Position numbers and translations under genes: made by a program
Notes under the pieces: model-generated
Databases searched by the model: none
Seen by the model: only the letters and a program-made list of their open reading frames with translations
Told to the model about the DNA's origin: nothing
Shown: in pieces, positions 9,762 to 19,686 of the stretch
Position numbering within the stretch: the stretch's first letter is position 1
How the letters are laid out: each line of letters starts with the position of its first letter
NCBI RefSeq assembly: GCF_000512205.2
Contig: NZ_CP006644.1
Location: 2,970,520 to 3,034,519, forward strand
From: Sphingomonas sanxanigenens DSM 19645 = NX02
GTDB lineage: Bacteria; Pseudomonadota; Alphaproteobacteria; Sphingomonadales; Sphingomonadaceae
DNA: 64,000 nt
Direction of reading: 5' to 3'

Positions 9762-11366
9762 ATGCCGACCAGCAGCCGCGCCCGCCTTGAGGTGCGCAAC
9801 GCCACGCCCGCCGACGTCCGCGCGATCGTGGGACTTGTCGACCGCGCCTATGAGGGGCTGTCGGGCTACACGGCGGGCATGATCCGCGGGCAGATCAACA
9901 ATTTCCCCGAGGGCCAGTTCGTCGCCTTCTATGACGGCAAGGCGGTGGGCTATTGCGCATCGATGCGGCTCACCGCGGAGATCGCGCTGAAGCCGCACGA
10001 CTGGGAAGAGATCAGCGGCAACGGCTTCGGGTCGCGCCACGATCCCACCGGCGAATGGCTTTACGGCTATGAGATGTGCGTCGATCCCAAGCAGCGGGGC
10101 CTGCGCATCGGCCAGCGGCTCTACGATGCGCGCAAGGCGCTCGCCGAGCGGCTCGAACTGCACGGCATCGTCTTCGGCGCGCGGATGCCCGGCTACCAGC
10201 GCGCGCGGCGCAAGGTCGATGGCCCCCAGGATTATGTCGAGCAGGTCGTCGCGGGCAAATTGCGCGATCCGGTGCTCGGCTTCCAGCTTTCCAACGGCTT
10301 CGAGCCGATCGGCGTGCTGCCCGCCTATCTGCCCGAAGATACCGCCTCGGGCGGCTTCGCGGCGCATATGGTCTATCGCAATCCCTATGTGGAGAGCGAC
10401 CTCGCCCCCAAATTCCGGGTGCCGCGCGATGTGGAGAGCGTGCGCATCGCCACCGTCCAACTGCAGGCGCGCGCGGTCGAGAATTTCGAAGCGTTTGTCC
10501 GCAACATCGAATATTTCGTCGATGTCGCGGCGGATTATCGCTCGGACTTCGTGGTCTTCCCCGAACTCTACACGCTCCAGTTGCTCTCCTACGAAAAGAA
10601 GGAACTGAGCCCGATCGAGGCGATCGACCGGCTGACCGCGCACACCGACAAGCTGGTGAAGGCGCTGACGCGGATGGCGATGGAGTATAACATCAACATC
10701 ATCGGCGGGTCGCACCCGACCCGCACCGACGATGGCGATATCCAGAACGTCGCCTATGTCGCGTTGCGCGACGGATCGATCCACGCTCGCGAGAAGATCC
10801 ACCCCACCCCCAACGAACGCTATTGGTGGAACATCAAGGGCGGCGATGCGATCGAGGTGATCCAGACCGATTGCGGCCCGGTGGGCGTGCTGATCTGTTA
10901 TGACAGCGAGTTTCCCGAACTCGCCCGTCGGCTCGTCGACGAGGGCGCCCGCATCCTGTTCGTTCCCTTCTGCACGGACAGCCGCCAGGCCTATCTGCGC
11001 GTGCGCTATTGCGGACAGGCGCGCGCGATCGAGAATCAGTGCTTCGTCGTACTCTCGGGCAATGTCGGCAACCTTCCCAATGTCGACAATATGGACATTC
11101 AATATGCGCAGAGCTGCATCCTCACGCCCTGCGACTTCCCGTTCGCGCGTGACGGCATCGCCGCTGAGGCGACCGAGAATGTCGAGACGCTGACGATCAG
11201 CGACGTCAACCTGGCCGACCTCACCTGGGCGCGCGCCGAGGGTACGGTGCGCAACCTCGCCGACCGGCGCTTCGACCTCTACCGGATCAGTTGGGGCAAG
11301 CGGGGCAGCAAGGCCCGCGCGGCCGGGCGGCTGCCGGTGGGTCCGGCGACGCCTGGCGGCGGCTGA
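9762..11366 (+). CDS. Fused GNAT acetyltransferase and carbon-nitrogen hydrolase
   Basis: 534 residues in two domains. Residues about 8-220 are a GNAT N-acetyltransferase (RNATPADVRAIVGLVDRAYEG; acetyl-CoA loop region CVDPKQRGLRIGQRLYDARK). Residues about 228-510 are a nitrilase-superfamily hydrolase with the full catalytic triad Glu268 (FPEL), Lys345 (REKIHPT) and Cys379 (LICYDSEFPE). The fusion architecture is known in proteobacteria, but its substrate is not established. It probably acts on an amide or amine metabolite in the cytosol. It is convergent with the antiporter gene at 11400, 33 bases away. Confidence 0.88.
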   Translation: MPTSSRARLEVRNATPADVRAIVGLVDRAYEGLSGYTAGMIRGQINNFPEGQFVAFYDGKAVGYCASMRLTAEIALKPHDWEEISGNGFGSRHDPTGEWLYGYEMCVDPKQRGLRIGQRLYDARKALAERLELHGIVFGARMPGYQRARRKVDGPQDYVEQVVAGKLRDPVLGFQLSNGFEPIGVLPAYLPEDTASGGFAAHMVYRNPYVESDLAPKFRVPRDVESVRIATVQLQARAVENFEAFVRNIEYFVDVAADYRSDFVVFPELYTLQLLSYEKKELSPIEAIDRLTAHTDKLVKALTRMAMEYNINIIGGSHPTRTDDGDIQNVAYVALRDGSIHAREKIHPTPNERYWWNIKGGDAIEVIQTDCGPVGVLICYDSEFPELARRLVDEGARILFVPFCTDSRQAYLRVRYCGQARAIENQCFVVLSGNVGNLPNVDNMDIQYAQSCILTPCDFPFARDGIAAEATENVETLTISDVNLADLTWARAEGTVRNLADRRFDLYRISWGKRGSKARAAGRLPVGPATPGGG

Positions 11367-11399
11367 AGCCCGAGTGTGAGGTCGAGGCGAGGTTGAGGC

Positions 11400-13040
11400 T
11401 CAGCCGCCCTCCACCGTCCGCCCGACGACCGCCTCGTCGATCATCTTCCGCGCGATCTCCCGCTCGCCCATGATCGTCAGGTCGGCACCCATCGCGGTCA
11501 GGTGCGCGATCTCTGCATCGCCGTGGGCCCGGGCGACGATGCGCAGGCGCGGGTTGAACGAGCGCGCCTGCTCGACGATCTGGCCGGCCTCGAAACATTG
11601 CGGGATCGCGACGAACAGCAGGCGGGCATTGGCGATGTCCGCGCGCGCCAGAATGTCGGCGCTGGCGGCGTTGCCGACCAGCACCTCGACGCGCGGCTGG
11701 TCGGTCGGCAGGCCGGTGACGTCACCCTCGGTCTCGATCACCGTCAGCCGTTCTCCGGCCGCGATCAATGTCTGGGCAACGGCTGCGCCGACCCGCCCAT
11801 AGCCGACCAGCACGACATGGCCGGTCGGTGCCGCCACCGCACCGCCGATACCGGCGCCCGGCTCGACCGCCAGCGCCTTGCCCGCGAAGCGGTCGATCGT
11901 CGAGAACAGCAAGGGGTTGATCATGATCGAGAGGATCGCGCCTGCCAGGATCAGGTCCCGCGCATCGCCGTTGAGCAGTTCGAGCGAGGAGCCGAGCGTG
12001 GCGAGGATGAAGGAGAACTCGCCGATCTGGGCAAGGCTGGCGGCGATCGTCAGCGCGGTGCGCGTCGGCCGGCGGAACAGGCGCACGATGAGGAAGGCGG
12101 CGATCGACTTGCCGAGGATGATGATCGCCAATGTTGCGAGCAGCGCGAGCGGCTGATCCACGACGACGTGCGGATTGAACAACATGCCGACCGACACGAA
12201 GAAAAGCACCGCGAACGCATCGCGCAACGGCAGCGTTTCCTCCGCGGCGCGCTGGCTGAGCGGCGATTCAGCGAGGATCATGCCCGCGAAGAAGGCGCCC
12301 AGCGCGAAGGAGACGCCGAACAGCAGCGCCGCACCGAATGCGATACCCAGCGCGATCGCCAGCACCGCCAGCCGGAACAGTTCCCGCGAGCCGCCATGCG
12401 CGACGAGGTGCAACAGCCAGGGCACCGCGCGCCGCCCGATGATCAGCATGAAGGCAACGAAAGCGATCACCTTGCCGATGGTGACGGCCAGCGTCGTCAC
12501 CAAGGCGGCGCCGCTGCCACCGTGCGCGATGGCCGGCAGCAGCACCAGCGCCAGCACCATCACCAGATCCTCGACGATCAGCCACCCGACGGCAATGCGG
12601 CCGCGCTCGGTATCGAGGATGCGGCGGTCCTGCAGCGCGCGCAGCAGCACCACGGTGCTCGCGACCGACAGCGCCAGGCCGAAGACGAAGCCGGTCCCGA
12701 CGCCCCAGCCGAGCAGCCATGACAACCCCATGCCGAGCAATATGGCCATGCCGATCTGGCCGATCGCCCCCGGGATTGCGATCGCGCGCACTTCCATCAG
12801 TTGCTTGAGCGAGAAATGCAGGCCGACACCAAACATCAGCAGGATCACGCCGATCTCCGCGAGTTCGCTCGCCAGCCCCTGATCCGCGACGAAGCCGGGG
12901 GTGAAGGGGCCGACGGCGATGCCCGCCACGAGATAGCCGATCAACGGCGACACGCGCACGCGATGCGCGAGCGTTCCGAAGATGAAGGCGAGCACGATGC
13001 CGGCGACGATGGTGGCGATCAACGGCGTGGCATGGGGCAT
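11400..13040 (-). CDS. ybaL: CPA2-family cation/proton antiporter with RCK domain (YbaL-like)
   Basis: 546 residues. The N-terminal about 390 residues form a Na+/H+-exchanger fold with 11-13 membrane segments (LIGYLVAGIAVGPFTPG, LLMFGVGLHFSLKQL). A TrkA-N/RCK nucleotide-binding domain starts near residue 415 (VVLVGYGRVGAAVAQTL), with DQPRVEVLVGNAA and the FVAIPQ segment. The order matches E. coli YbaL rather than KefB/C. It would exchange K+ or Na+ for H+ under control of bound nucleotide. It diverges from a second CPA2 antiporter across 132 bases. Confidence 0.88.
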   Translation of the reverse strand: MPHATPLIATIVAGIVLAFIFGTLAHRVRVSPLIGYLVAGIAVGPFTPGFVADQGLASELAEIGVILLMFGVGLHFSLKQLMEVRAIAIPGAIGQIGMAILLGMGLSWLLGWGVGTGFVFGLALSVASTVVLLRALQDRRILDTERGRIAVGWLIVEDLVMVLALVLLPAIAHGGSGAALVTTLAVTIGKVIAFVAFMLIIGRRAVPWLLHLVAHGGSRELFRLAVLAIALGIAFGAALLFGVSFALGAFFAGMILAESPLSQRAAEETLPLRDAFAVLFFVSVGMLFNPHVVVDQPLALLATLAIIILGKSIAAFLIVRLFRRPTRTALTIAASLAQIGEFSFILATLGSSLELLNGDARDLILAGAILSIMINPLLFSTIDRFAGKALAVEPGAGIGGAVAAPTGHVVLVGYGRVGAAVAQTLIAAGERLTVIETEGDVTGLPTDQPRVEVLVGNAASADILARADIANARLLFVAIPQCFEAGQIVEQARSFNPRLRIVARAHGDAEIAHLTAMGADLTIMGEREIARKMIDEAVVGRTVEGG

Positions 13041-13172
13041 TCGGCAGCGGCTCCGTGATGGTGATGCCCCTTACGCTAGCCGTCCGGCTGCGCCGCGGCG
13101 AGCATGATCCGAATTAATGTTGCACCGCACCGTTTATTGGCCTGACAAGCCGCGAATCTTCGCGTTAAGACG

Positions 13173-14975
13173 GTGCCCATGTCTGGCGAACTCCACACTC
13201 TCAAGGGATTGGGCGACACGCTGGTCGTGCTGGGCGCGGCAGGAATCGTGATCCCTGCCTTTGCGCGCTTCCGGATCAGCCCGGTGATCGGTTTCATCCT
13301 CGTCGGCCTGCTGGTCGGCCCGCACGGCCTGGGTTCGCTGACCGATCACTATCCGTGGATCCGCCACGTCACCATCACCAGCCCCGACGCGATCCAGCCT
13401 TTCGCCGATTTCGGAATCGTCCTTCTGCTGTTCACCATCGGCCTCGAACTATCGTTCAAGCGCTTGTTCCAGATGCGAAAACTCGTATTCGGCGTCGGCG
13501 CGGCGGAACTTGGGCTCTCCGGGCTGATCATCGGCATCGCGCTGTGGCTGATGGGTCAGGGCTGGGCGGGTGCGATGGGCCTCGGCCTCGCGCTCGCGTT
13601 GTCGTCGACCGCGCTGGTCCTCCAGATGGTGGGCACGAGCGGGCCGGTCGGCCGGCCTGCCTTCGCGATGCTGCTGTTCGAGGATCTGGCGCTGGTGCCG
13701 ATCATCTTCGCGCTGGGCGTGCTCAGCCCGCATGCGCAGGATGCCGGCTGGGACGGGCTGCTGCGCACCTTGTGGATCGGCGTGCTCACCGTCGGCGCGC
13801 TGCTGCTCGCGGGCCGCTTCCTGCTGCCCAGCCTGTTCGCGCAGGCGGCGCGCACCAAGAGCCCGGAACTGTTCCTTGCGGTCAGCCTGCTCACCGTCAT
13901 CCTCGCCAGCCTTGCGACGACCGCCGCCGGTCTTTCGCCGATCGTCGGCGCGCTGCTCGCCGGGCTGCTGATCGCCGAGACCGAATATCATGGCGAGGTC
14001 GAGGTGATGACCGCGCCGTTCAAGGGCCTGGCGCTGGGTGTTTTCCTGCTGACCGTGGGCATGAGCCTGGATTTCCGCGTGATCGGTGCCAATTGGCTGC
14101 CTTTGGCGATCGCTGTGATCGGCGTGGTGCTGGTGAAGACGGTCGTCACCACCGGCATGCTGCGGCTGATGGGCATCCGGCTGGGGCCCGCCGCCGAGAC
14201 CGGGCTGCTGATGGCTGCGCCCTCCGAGACAACCCTGATCGTGCTGTCCGCGGCAACCGCCGCGGGTCTGATCATGCCGCCCACCGCCGCGTTCTGGCAG
14301 ATCGTCACCGCGATCGGCCTCACCATCACGCCGATCCTCGCCAAGATCGGCCATGACGTCGCGCGCCGGATCGAGTTGCGCGACGATGGCGATGGCGGCA
14401 TGCCGGGCGAAACCGGCGAGGCGCCGGGCACGGTGATCATCGGCTTCGGTCGCGTCGGCCATCTGGTGGCGGACATGCTGAAGGCGCACAACCGGCCGTT
14501 CATCGCAGTGGAGGCGAACATCGATGCCGTGACCGCGGCACGGCGGGACGGTTATCCGGTGATCTTCGGCGATGTCGCGCGCTCCGAACTGGTCGACAAG
14601 CTCAACCTCGGCCGCGCCGAAGCGCTGGTGCTGACGATGGACGATCCGGTGCTGACCGTACGCCTCACCCGCCGCGTCCGCAGCTGGGTGCCGGATCTCA
14701 CCATCGTCGCGCGCGCGCGCGATACAGATCACGCCGCGCAGCTTTACCGGGCGGGCGCAACCGAAGCGGTGCCCGAAACGCTCGAAAGCTCGCTGCAGCT
14801 TTCGGAGGCGGTGCTGGTGGAACTGGGCGTTGCGATGGGCCCGGTGATCGCCTCGATCCACGACAAGCGCGCCACCTTCCGCGATCGCATCAGGGAAGAC
14901 GCGCAACTCGATCGCGAGCCCCGCATCGGCCGCCTCAGGCGTCCCGATGCGGCGGAGGAGAAACCGGCAGGGTGA
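13173..14975 (+). CDS. CPA2-family (KefB-type) cation/proton antiporter with RCK domain
   Basis: 600 residues from GTG at 13173; an ATG two codons on (13179) is also possible. The N-terminal exchanger domain (FRISPVIGFILVGLLVGPHG, FGIVLLLFTIGLELSFKRL) is followed by a cytoplasmic linker and a TrkA-N domain from about residue 410 (VIIGFGRVGHLVADML). A C-terminal extension follows. Compared with its divergent neighbour it is clearly a separate paralogue, not a recent duplicate. It likely works in K+ efflux and pH or electrophile stress. The stop codon lies within the shared terminator hairpin. Confidence 0.85.
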   Translation: MPMSGELHTLKGLGDTLVVLGAAGIVIPAFARFRISPVIGFILVGLLVGPHGLGSLTDHYPWIRHVTITSPDAIQPFADFGIVLLLFTIGLELSFKRLFQMRKLVFGVGAAELGLSGLIIGIALWLMGQGWAGAMGLGLALALSSTALVLQMVGTSGPVGRPAFAMLLFEDLALVPIIFALGVLSPHAQDAGWDGLLRTLWIGVLTVGALLLAGRFLLPSLFAQAARTKSPELFLAVSLLTVILASLATTAAGLSPIVGALLAGLLIAETEYHGEVEVMTAPFKGLALGVFLLTVGMSLDFRVIGANWLPLAIAVIGVVLVKTVVTTGMLRLMGIRLGPAAETGLLMAAPSETTLIVLSAATAAGLIMPPTAAFWQIVTAIGLTITPILAKIGHDVARRIELRDDGDGGMPGETGEAPGTVIIGFGRVGHLVADMLKAHNRPFIAVEANIDAVTAARRDGYPVIFGDVARSELVDKLNLGRAEALVLTMDDPVLTVRLTRRVRSWVPDLTIVARARDTDHAAQLYRAGATEAVPETLESSLQLSEAVLVELGVAMGPVIASIHDKRATFRDRIREDAQLDREPRIGRLRRPDAAEEKPAG

Positions 14976-15020
14976 TATGTGTTTCCTCCCCGGCGCTTCG
15001 CGCCGAGGAGGAACATCACC
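14971..15020. terminator. Bidirectional terminator between antiporter gene and alaS
   Basis: Nested stem: GGTGAT (14971-14976) with ATCACC (15015-15020), TTCCTCC (14983-14989) with GGAGGAA (15007-15013), and CGGCGC (14991-14996) with GCGCCG (15000-15005), loop TTC. It sits between convergent genes and its base overlaps the antiporter stop codon. Confidence 0.6.
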
Positions 15021-15043
15021 TATACCGCCGTAACGCGCGGCAC

Positions 15044-17701
15044 CTATGCCGCCGCGACTTGCCCTTCCAGCACACCGCGCACCGCGGCGATCGCGGCATC
15101 CGCCTGTGCGCCATCCGGACCGCCGCCCTGCGCCATATCCGGCCGGCCCCCACCGCCCTGCCCGCCCAGTGCAGCGACCGCGGCCTTGACGAGATCGACC
15201 GCGCTCACCGCCTTGACCAGATCGGCGGTGACCCCGACCGCGACCGATGCACGTCCGTCATTCACCGCGACCAGCATGGCGATGCCCGACCCGAGCTGAG
15301 CCTTCATCTCGTCGACCGCGCCGCGCAAACCCTTGGGATCGAGCCCCTCGACGACGCGCGCCAGCAGTGCATGGCCACCCACCGTCTCGGGCCCGGCGAC
15401 CTCGGCCTTGCCGCCACCCATCGCCAGCGCCCGCTTGGCGTCGGCAAGTTCGCGTTCGAGCCGGCGGCGATCCTCGATCAGGCTCAGCACGCGCGCGGGC
15501 ACATCGTCCGGTGCGGTCTTGAGCGCAGCGGCAACTTCCTTCAGCCGCTCGTCGCGGGCAACCAGCCACTGGCGCGCAGCCTCGCCGGTCAGTGCCTCGA
15601 TGCGGCGGACGCCACTCGAAACGGCGCTTTCGGAAACGATCTTGAAGATCGCGATGTCGCCCAGCGCATCGACGTGGGTGCCACCGCACAACTCGACCGA
15701 ATAGATCGCGTCCGGGCCACGGCCCATCGAGAGCACCCGGACCTCGTCGCCATATTTCTCGCCGAACAGCGCAAGCGCTCCGGCGGCAACGGCATCGTCG
15801 GGCGTCATCAGTCGCGTCGACACGCTGTCGTTGCCGCGGATCTGCGCGTTCACATCGGCTTCCACGAGCGCGATCTCGGCCGGCGTCAGCGCGCTGGGAT
15901 GCGCGAAGTCGAAGCGCAGCCTGTCGGGCGCAACGAGGCTGCCCTTCTGCGTGACATGGCCGCCGAGCCGGTGGCGCAGCGCGGCATGCAGCAGGTGGGT
16001 CGCGCTGTGATTGGCGCGAAGCTGCGCGCGACGCTCGACGTCGATCACCAGTTTCACCGTTTCACCGACCGCGATCGCGCCTTCCTGGATCAGCGTGCGA
16101 TGCGCATGCACGCGCCCGAGCGGCTTGGAGGTATCCTCGACCAGCCCCTTGAACCCGCCGTCATTGGCGATCGTGCCGGCATCGCCCATCTGGCCGCCGC
16201 TCTCCGCATAGAAGGGCGTCTGGTTGGTGACGATCAGCACCTGCTGGCCGGCCTCGGCCATCTCGACGCGCGCGCCATCCTTGACGATCGCGACGACCTG
16301 CCCCTCGCCTTCGCCCGCGGTATAGCCGGTGAACTCGGTGCCGCCGGCTTCCTCGGCAATATCGAACCAGACCTCGTCCGAGGCCTTCTCGCCCGAGCCC
16401 TTCCAGGCCTCGCGCGCCTTGCGCTTCTGCTCCGCCATCGATTCTTCGAAGCCCGCGCGATCGACCGACAGGCCGCGCGGACGCAACGCGTCCTCGGTCA
16501 GGTCATAGGGGAAGCCGAACGTGTCGTAGAGCTTGAACGCGGTGGCGCCGGGCAGCGTATCGCCCTCGCCCATCGTCGCGGTCGCCTCGTCCAGCAGGCG
16601 CAGGCCGTTGGCGAGCGTCTGACGGAAGCGCGTCTCCTCCTGCTTGAGCGTCGCTTCGATCAGCGGCTGCGCGCGCACCAGTTCGGGGAAGGCGGCGCCC
16701 ATCTCGGCGACCAGCGCCGGCACCAGCCGGTGCATCAGCGGCTCGGCCGCGCCCAGCAGATGCGCGTGCCGCATCGCGCGGCGCATGATCCGGCGCAGCA
16801 CATAGCCGCGGCCCTCATTGGCCGGCAGCACGCCGTCCGCGACGAGGAAGCCCGCGGAGCGGAGATGGTCGGCGATAACGCGGTGGCTCGCCTTGTTGGC
16901 GCCGTCGGTCGCGGTCCTGGTCAGCGCGCCCGACGCCTCGATCAGCGCCCGAAACGTATCCGTATCGTAATTGTCGTGGACGCCCTGCAGCACCGCGGCA
17001 AGCCGCTCCAGCCCCATGCCGGTGTCGATCGACGGGCGCGGCAGCGGCGTGCGGCTGCCGTCAGCCGCCTGCTCGAACTGCATGAACACGAGGTTCCAGA
17101 TCTCAACGAAGCGGTCGCCATCCTCTTCCGGCGATCCCGGCGGCCCTCCCCAGATATGGTCGCCATGATCGAAGAAGATTTCAGAACAGGGGCCGCACGG
17201 GCCGGTATCGCCCATCGACCAGAAATTGTCGCTGGTCGCGATGCGGATGATGCGATCCTCGGGCAGGCCCGAGATCTTGCGCCACAGATCGAACGCCTCG
17301 TCATCGGTGTGATAGACGGTGGCCGTCAGCCGATCGGGCGAAATGCCCCATTCCTTCGTGATCAACGTCCAGGCGTGATGGATCGCCTGTTCCTTGAAAT
17401 AATCGCCGAAGGAGAAGTTGCCGAGCATCTCGAAGAAGGTGTGATGCCGCGCGGTGTAGCCGACATTGTCGAGATCATTGTGCTTGCCGCCGGCGCGAAC
17501 GCACTTCTGGCTGGAGGTTGCGGTGGAATAGGGCCGCTTTTCCAGCCCGGTGAAGACATTCTTGAACGGCACCATCCCCGCATTGACGAACATCAAGGTG
17601 GGATCGTTGTGCGGCACCAGCGGCGCGGACGGCACGCGGGCATGGCCCTGCCCCTCGAAATAATCGAGGAAGGAACGGCGAATGTCGTTGGTCGATGTCA
17701 T
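15044..17701 (-). CDS. alaS: Alanyl-tRNA synthetase
   Basis: 885 residues from the ATG at 17701; twelve more in-frame codons upstream lack homology. The class II catalytic domain is N-terminal ([46 protein letters not shown]). The editing domain has the zinc motif pieces [12 protein letters not shown] and [13 protein letters not shown]. The C-terminal oligomerisation domain is Gly/Ala-rich. It charges tRNA-Ala and clears Ser/Gly mischarging. It lies 83 bases downstream of the J-domain-like gene in the same direction. Confidence 0.97.
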   Translation of the reverse strand: MTSTNDIRRSFLDYFEGQGHARVPSAPLVPHNDPTLMFVNAGMVPFKNVFTGLEKRPYSTATSSQKCVRAGGKHNDLDNVGYTARHHTFFEMLGNFSFGDYFKEQAIHHAWTLITKEWGISPDRLTATVYHTDDEAFDLWRKISGLPEDRIIRIATSDNFWSMGDTGPCGPCSEIFFDHGDHIWGGPPGSPEEDGDRFVEIWNLVFMQFEQAADGSRTPLPRPSIDTGMGLERLAAVLQGVHDNYDTDTFRALIEASGALTRTATDGANKASHRVIADHLRSAGFLVADGVLPANEGRGYVLRRIMRRAMRHAHLLGAAEPLMHRLVPALVAEMGAAFPELVRAQPLIEATLKQEETRFRQTLANGLRLLDEATATMGEGDTLPGATAFKLYDTFGFPYDLTEDALRPRGLSVDRAGFEESMAEQKRKAREAWKGSGEKASDEVWFDIAEEAGGTEFTGYTAGEGEGQVVAIVKDGARVEMAEAGQQVLIVTNQTPFYAESGGQMGDAGTIANDGGFKGLVEDTSKPLGRVHAHRTLIQEGAIAVGETVKLVIDVERRAQLRANHSATHLLHAALRHRLGGHVTQKGSLVAPDRLRFDFAHPSALTPAEIALVEADVNAQIRGNDSVSTRLMTPDDAVAAGALALFGEKYGDEVRVLSMGRGPDAIYSVELCGGTHVDALGDIAIFKIVSESAVSSGVRRIEALTGEAARQWLVARDERLKEVAAALKTAPDDVPARVLSLIEDRRRLERELADAKRALAMGGGKAEVAGPETVGGHALLARVVEGLDPKGLRGAVDEMKAQLGSGIAMLVAVNDGRASVAVGVTADLVKAVSAVDLVKAAVAALGGQGGGGRPDMAQGGGPDGAQADAAIAAVRGVLEGQVAAA

Positions 17702-17784
17702 AGCGTGCGACTTAGGCGAGCGCTTCGGCGCGTACAAGCGGCGGCTTGACGCTTAAACGGTCAATGACAGCGCACCGTCCGCCG

Positions 17785-19524
17785 TCACAGGTAGGGCAGC
17801 ATCTTCATCGCCTTCTTCTCGGGCAGCGCCAGCACGGTCTCGATCAGCGCGATACGGGCTTCGCAGATCCCCTTTGGACCGCCCTTTCCGTCCAACCCCG
17901 CGGAGAGATCAGTGGTACTCATTCCGGCACGCTTGGCGGACGCCACCATCGTATCATGATCGATCCAGAATGTGCCGTCACCTTCGACATCGCGCATCTT
18001 GCCGCGTGTCTCGATCAGGATGCGATATTTTGCGGCGCGATAGCGCCGATCGAACTCGGGGGGCAGCAGTTTGCGGCCTAGAATCTCGTCCGCGCAATCC
18101 TGCGGTGACTGGCCTGCCCGACGGACGGCCTCGATCCGTATGCGCAAGAGATCGGCAAGTGCGGCATGACTTGCCTTCTCTACTATGCGTGGAAAGCGCT
18201 GGGTGAGATGGTCTGCGATGTGGATATCGAACATATCTCGCCTTTCGCCAGCCGCCTTATCGTCTTGCCATATCCGCTGCAGATCTTCGAGCAGATCAGG
18301 ATTGCGGGTGGCAAGGTCCGCGGGACGATAGGCGCCATTGCTGGCCCATTCGATCGCTGCGGGAATGTCGTTCGCGGGGGCATCGAGTTGGTTGGATCGG
18401 GCCTCGATCGGCGGCGCCACCGACACCGGCGCAGGATCATCATTCCCCGTGCTGGAAAAGATCCTGAGCAGGTTGAACGCGAGGATCAACCCCGCGATCA
18501 CAAGCCCGCTGGCTGCGCCACCGCCTTCACGACCGCCGGCGTTACCCTGCGCCTCCCAGAGCTGGACGCGGTACCAGTCGAAAGACTGTTCGAGTTGCGG
18601 ATGATGCCGCCTGATCATCTCAAGCAGTTCGAGCACATTTTTGCGCCTCACCCAGCCACGGCGCGACGCCGCATCGGCCGGTGCTGTGAGTTCGCGCCAT
18701 GCACGCCGATAGCGATGCCCCCGCGACTGTACCGCCTCGACGAACGAGAGAGCGCCGACCCGCGCGGTGATGTGCGCAATCGCCGGGGTCTCGCCGACTT
18801 CATCGGCGTTCGCCATCCAGCCGAAACGCTCCGCAACAGTCGCCAGCAACGGATCAGAGCGCGGCACCGATCCCGCCAACACCTCGCTCAGCCAGCGCTC
18901 GACGTCGCCATAATAGCCAAGCTCGCCCATCCGCGGATCGGCGAAGACCCGATCGAGATGTGTCATCCAGAGCGCGATTTCCTCCGCCGACATCGGCCCG
19001 GCGTCTTCGCCCTTTTCGGGAAACAGCAGTGCGGCCATCGCCTGATAATCATCGTCGGTGACCATCGTCTGGGGCACGACGCGGCCGTCTCCAGGCGTAA
19101 TGTCGAGTTCGGGCACCGCCCATTGGCTCCGATCCAGCCGCAGTGCCTCGCCTGAACCCCGATCCACACGCGCGAAGGGCGGGGTCGCGGCAATGCCAAG
19201 CTCTTCATCGGGAACGGGCGCCCTCGTGACAACGCCATGATCGACATCGACATCCGCCAGAACCGGCCCCGTCAGTCCATATGTGGCGGATAGTTCCGCT
19301 ACGCGCGAACCATCATCCGAGACCGCGGCCGGATCGCCCGGATCATCATCTCCAGCGGTCGCATCGCGGTCGGCGGCCCATGCCAGTGCATCGGCGCGCG
19401 CCATGCGCAGTTCGGCGAAGGCGTCGGCATCCTCGCCGACATCGCTTTCCTTCAGCCGGCGCGCATAGGCACGGCGGATCTCGATCGAATCGGTGGTGGG
19501 CGCGATGCCGAGCACCGCCCACAT
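17785..19524 (-). CDS. J-domain-like membrane protein of unknown function
   Basis: 579 residues from the ATG at 19524 (an ATG at 19554 would add 10). Residues 1-50 resemble a J domain (WAVLGIAPTTDSIEIRRAYARR with helices ending ELRMARADALAWA), but the HPD tripeptide needed to stimulate Hsp70 ATPase is absent. A long acidic middle is followed by one membrane helix near residue 350 (GLVIAGLILAFNLLRIF), then a C-terminal region with a conserved-looking QSPQDCADEIL segment. This looks like the family of large membrane-anchored proteins with degenerate J domains. The function is unknown. It is probably co-transcribed with alaS. Confidence 0.75.
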   Translation of the reverse strand: MWAVLGIAPTTDSIEIRRAYARRLKESDVGEDADAFAELRMARADALAWAADRDATAGDDDPGDPAAVSDDGSRVAELSATYGLTGPVLADVDVDHGVVTRAPVPDEELGIAATPPFARVDRGSGEALRLDRSQWAVPELDITPGDGRVVPQTMVTDDDYQAMAALLFPEKGEDAGPMSAEEIALWMTHLDRVFADPRMGELGYYGDVERWLSEVLAGSVPRSDPLLATVAERFGWMANADEVGETPAIAHITARVGALSFVEAVQSRGHRYRRAWRELTAPADAASRRGWVRRKNVLELLEMIRRHHPQLEQSFDWYRVQLWEAQGNAGGREGGGAASGLVIAGLILAFNLLRIFSSTGNDDPAPVSVAPPIEARSNQLDAPANDIPAAIEWASNGAYRPADLATRNPDLLEDLQRIWQDDKAAGERRDMFDIHIADHLTQRFPRIVEKASHAALADLLRIRIEAVRRAGQSPQDCADEILGRKLLPPEFDRRYRAAKYRILIETRGKMRDVEGDGTFWIDHDTMVASAKRAGMSTTDLSAGLDGKGGPKGICEARIALIETVLALPEKKAMKMLPYL

Positions 19525-19686
19525 GTCACCACCATTCACCTGGCTTCCCCGCATGCCCCACCCCGAACCGCATACCCCACCTGCCGCACCATCGGGTGTT
19601 TCGGCGCAGGGTCAAGCAGCGTTGCCAAGACATCGCCGCTCAACCGCGATATGGGATAACAGCGCGTAACGGATGGGGAGCATCGG

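Noticed and set aside
14972-17749. Very long open frame on the plus strand opposite alaS (also opposite nadE, the histidine kinase and the second TonB receptor)
   Set aside because: GC-rich codon bias leaves antisense frames open; the translations are Arg/Asp/His-rich without motifs, and the opposite strand carries a clear gene.
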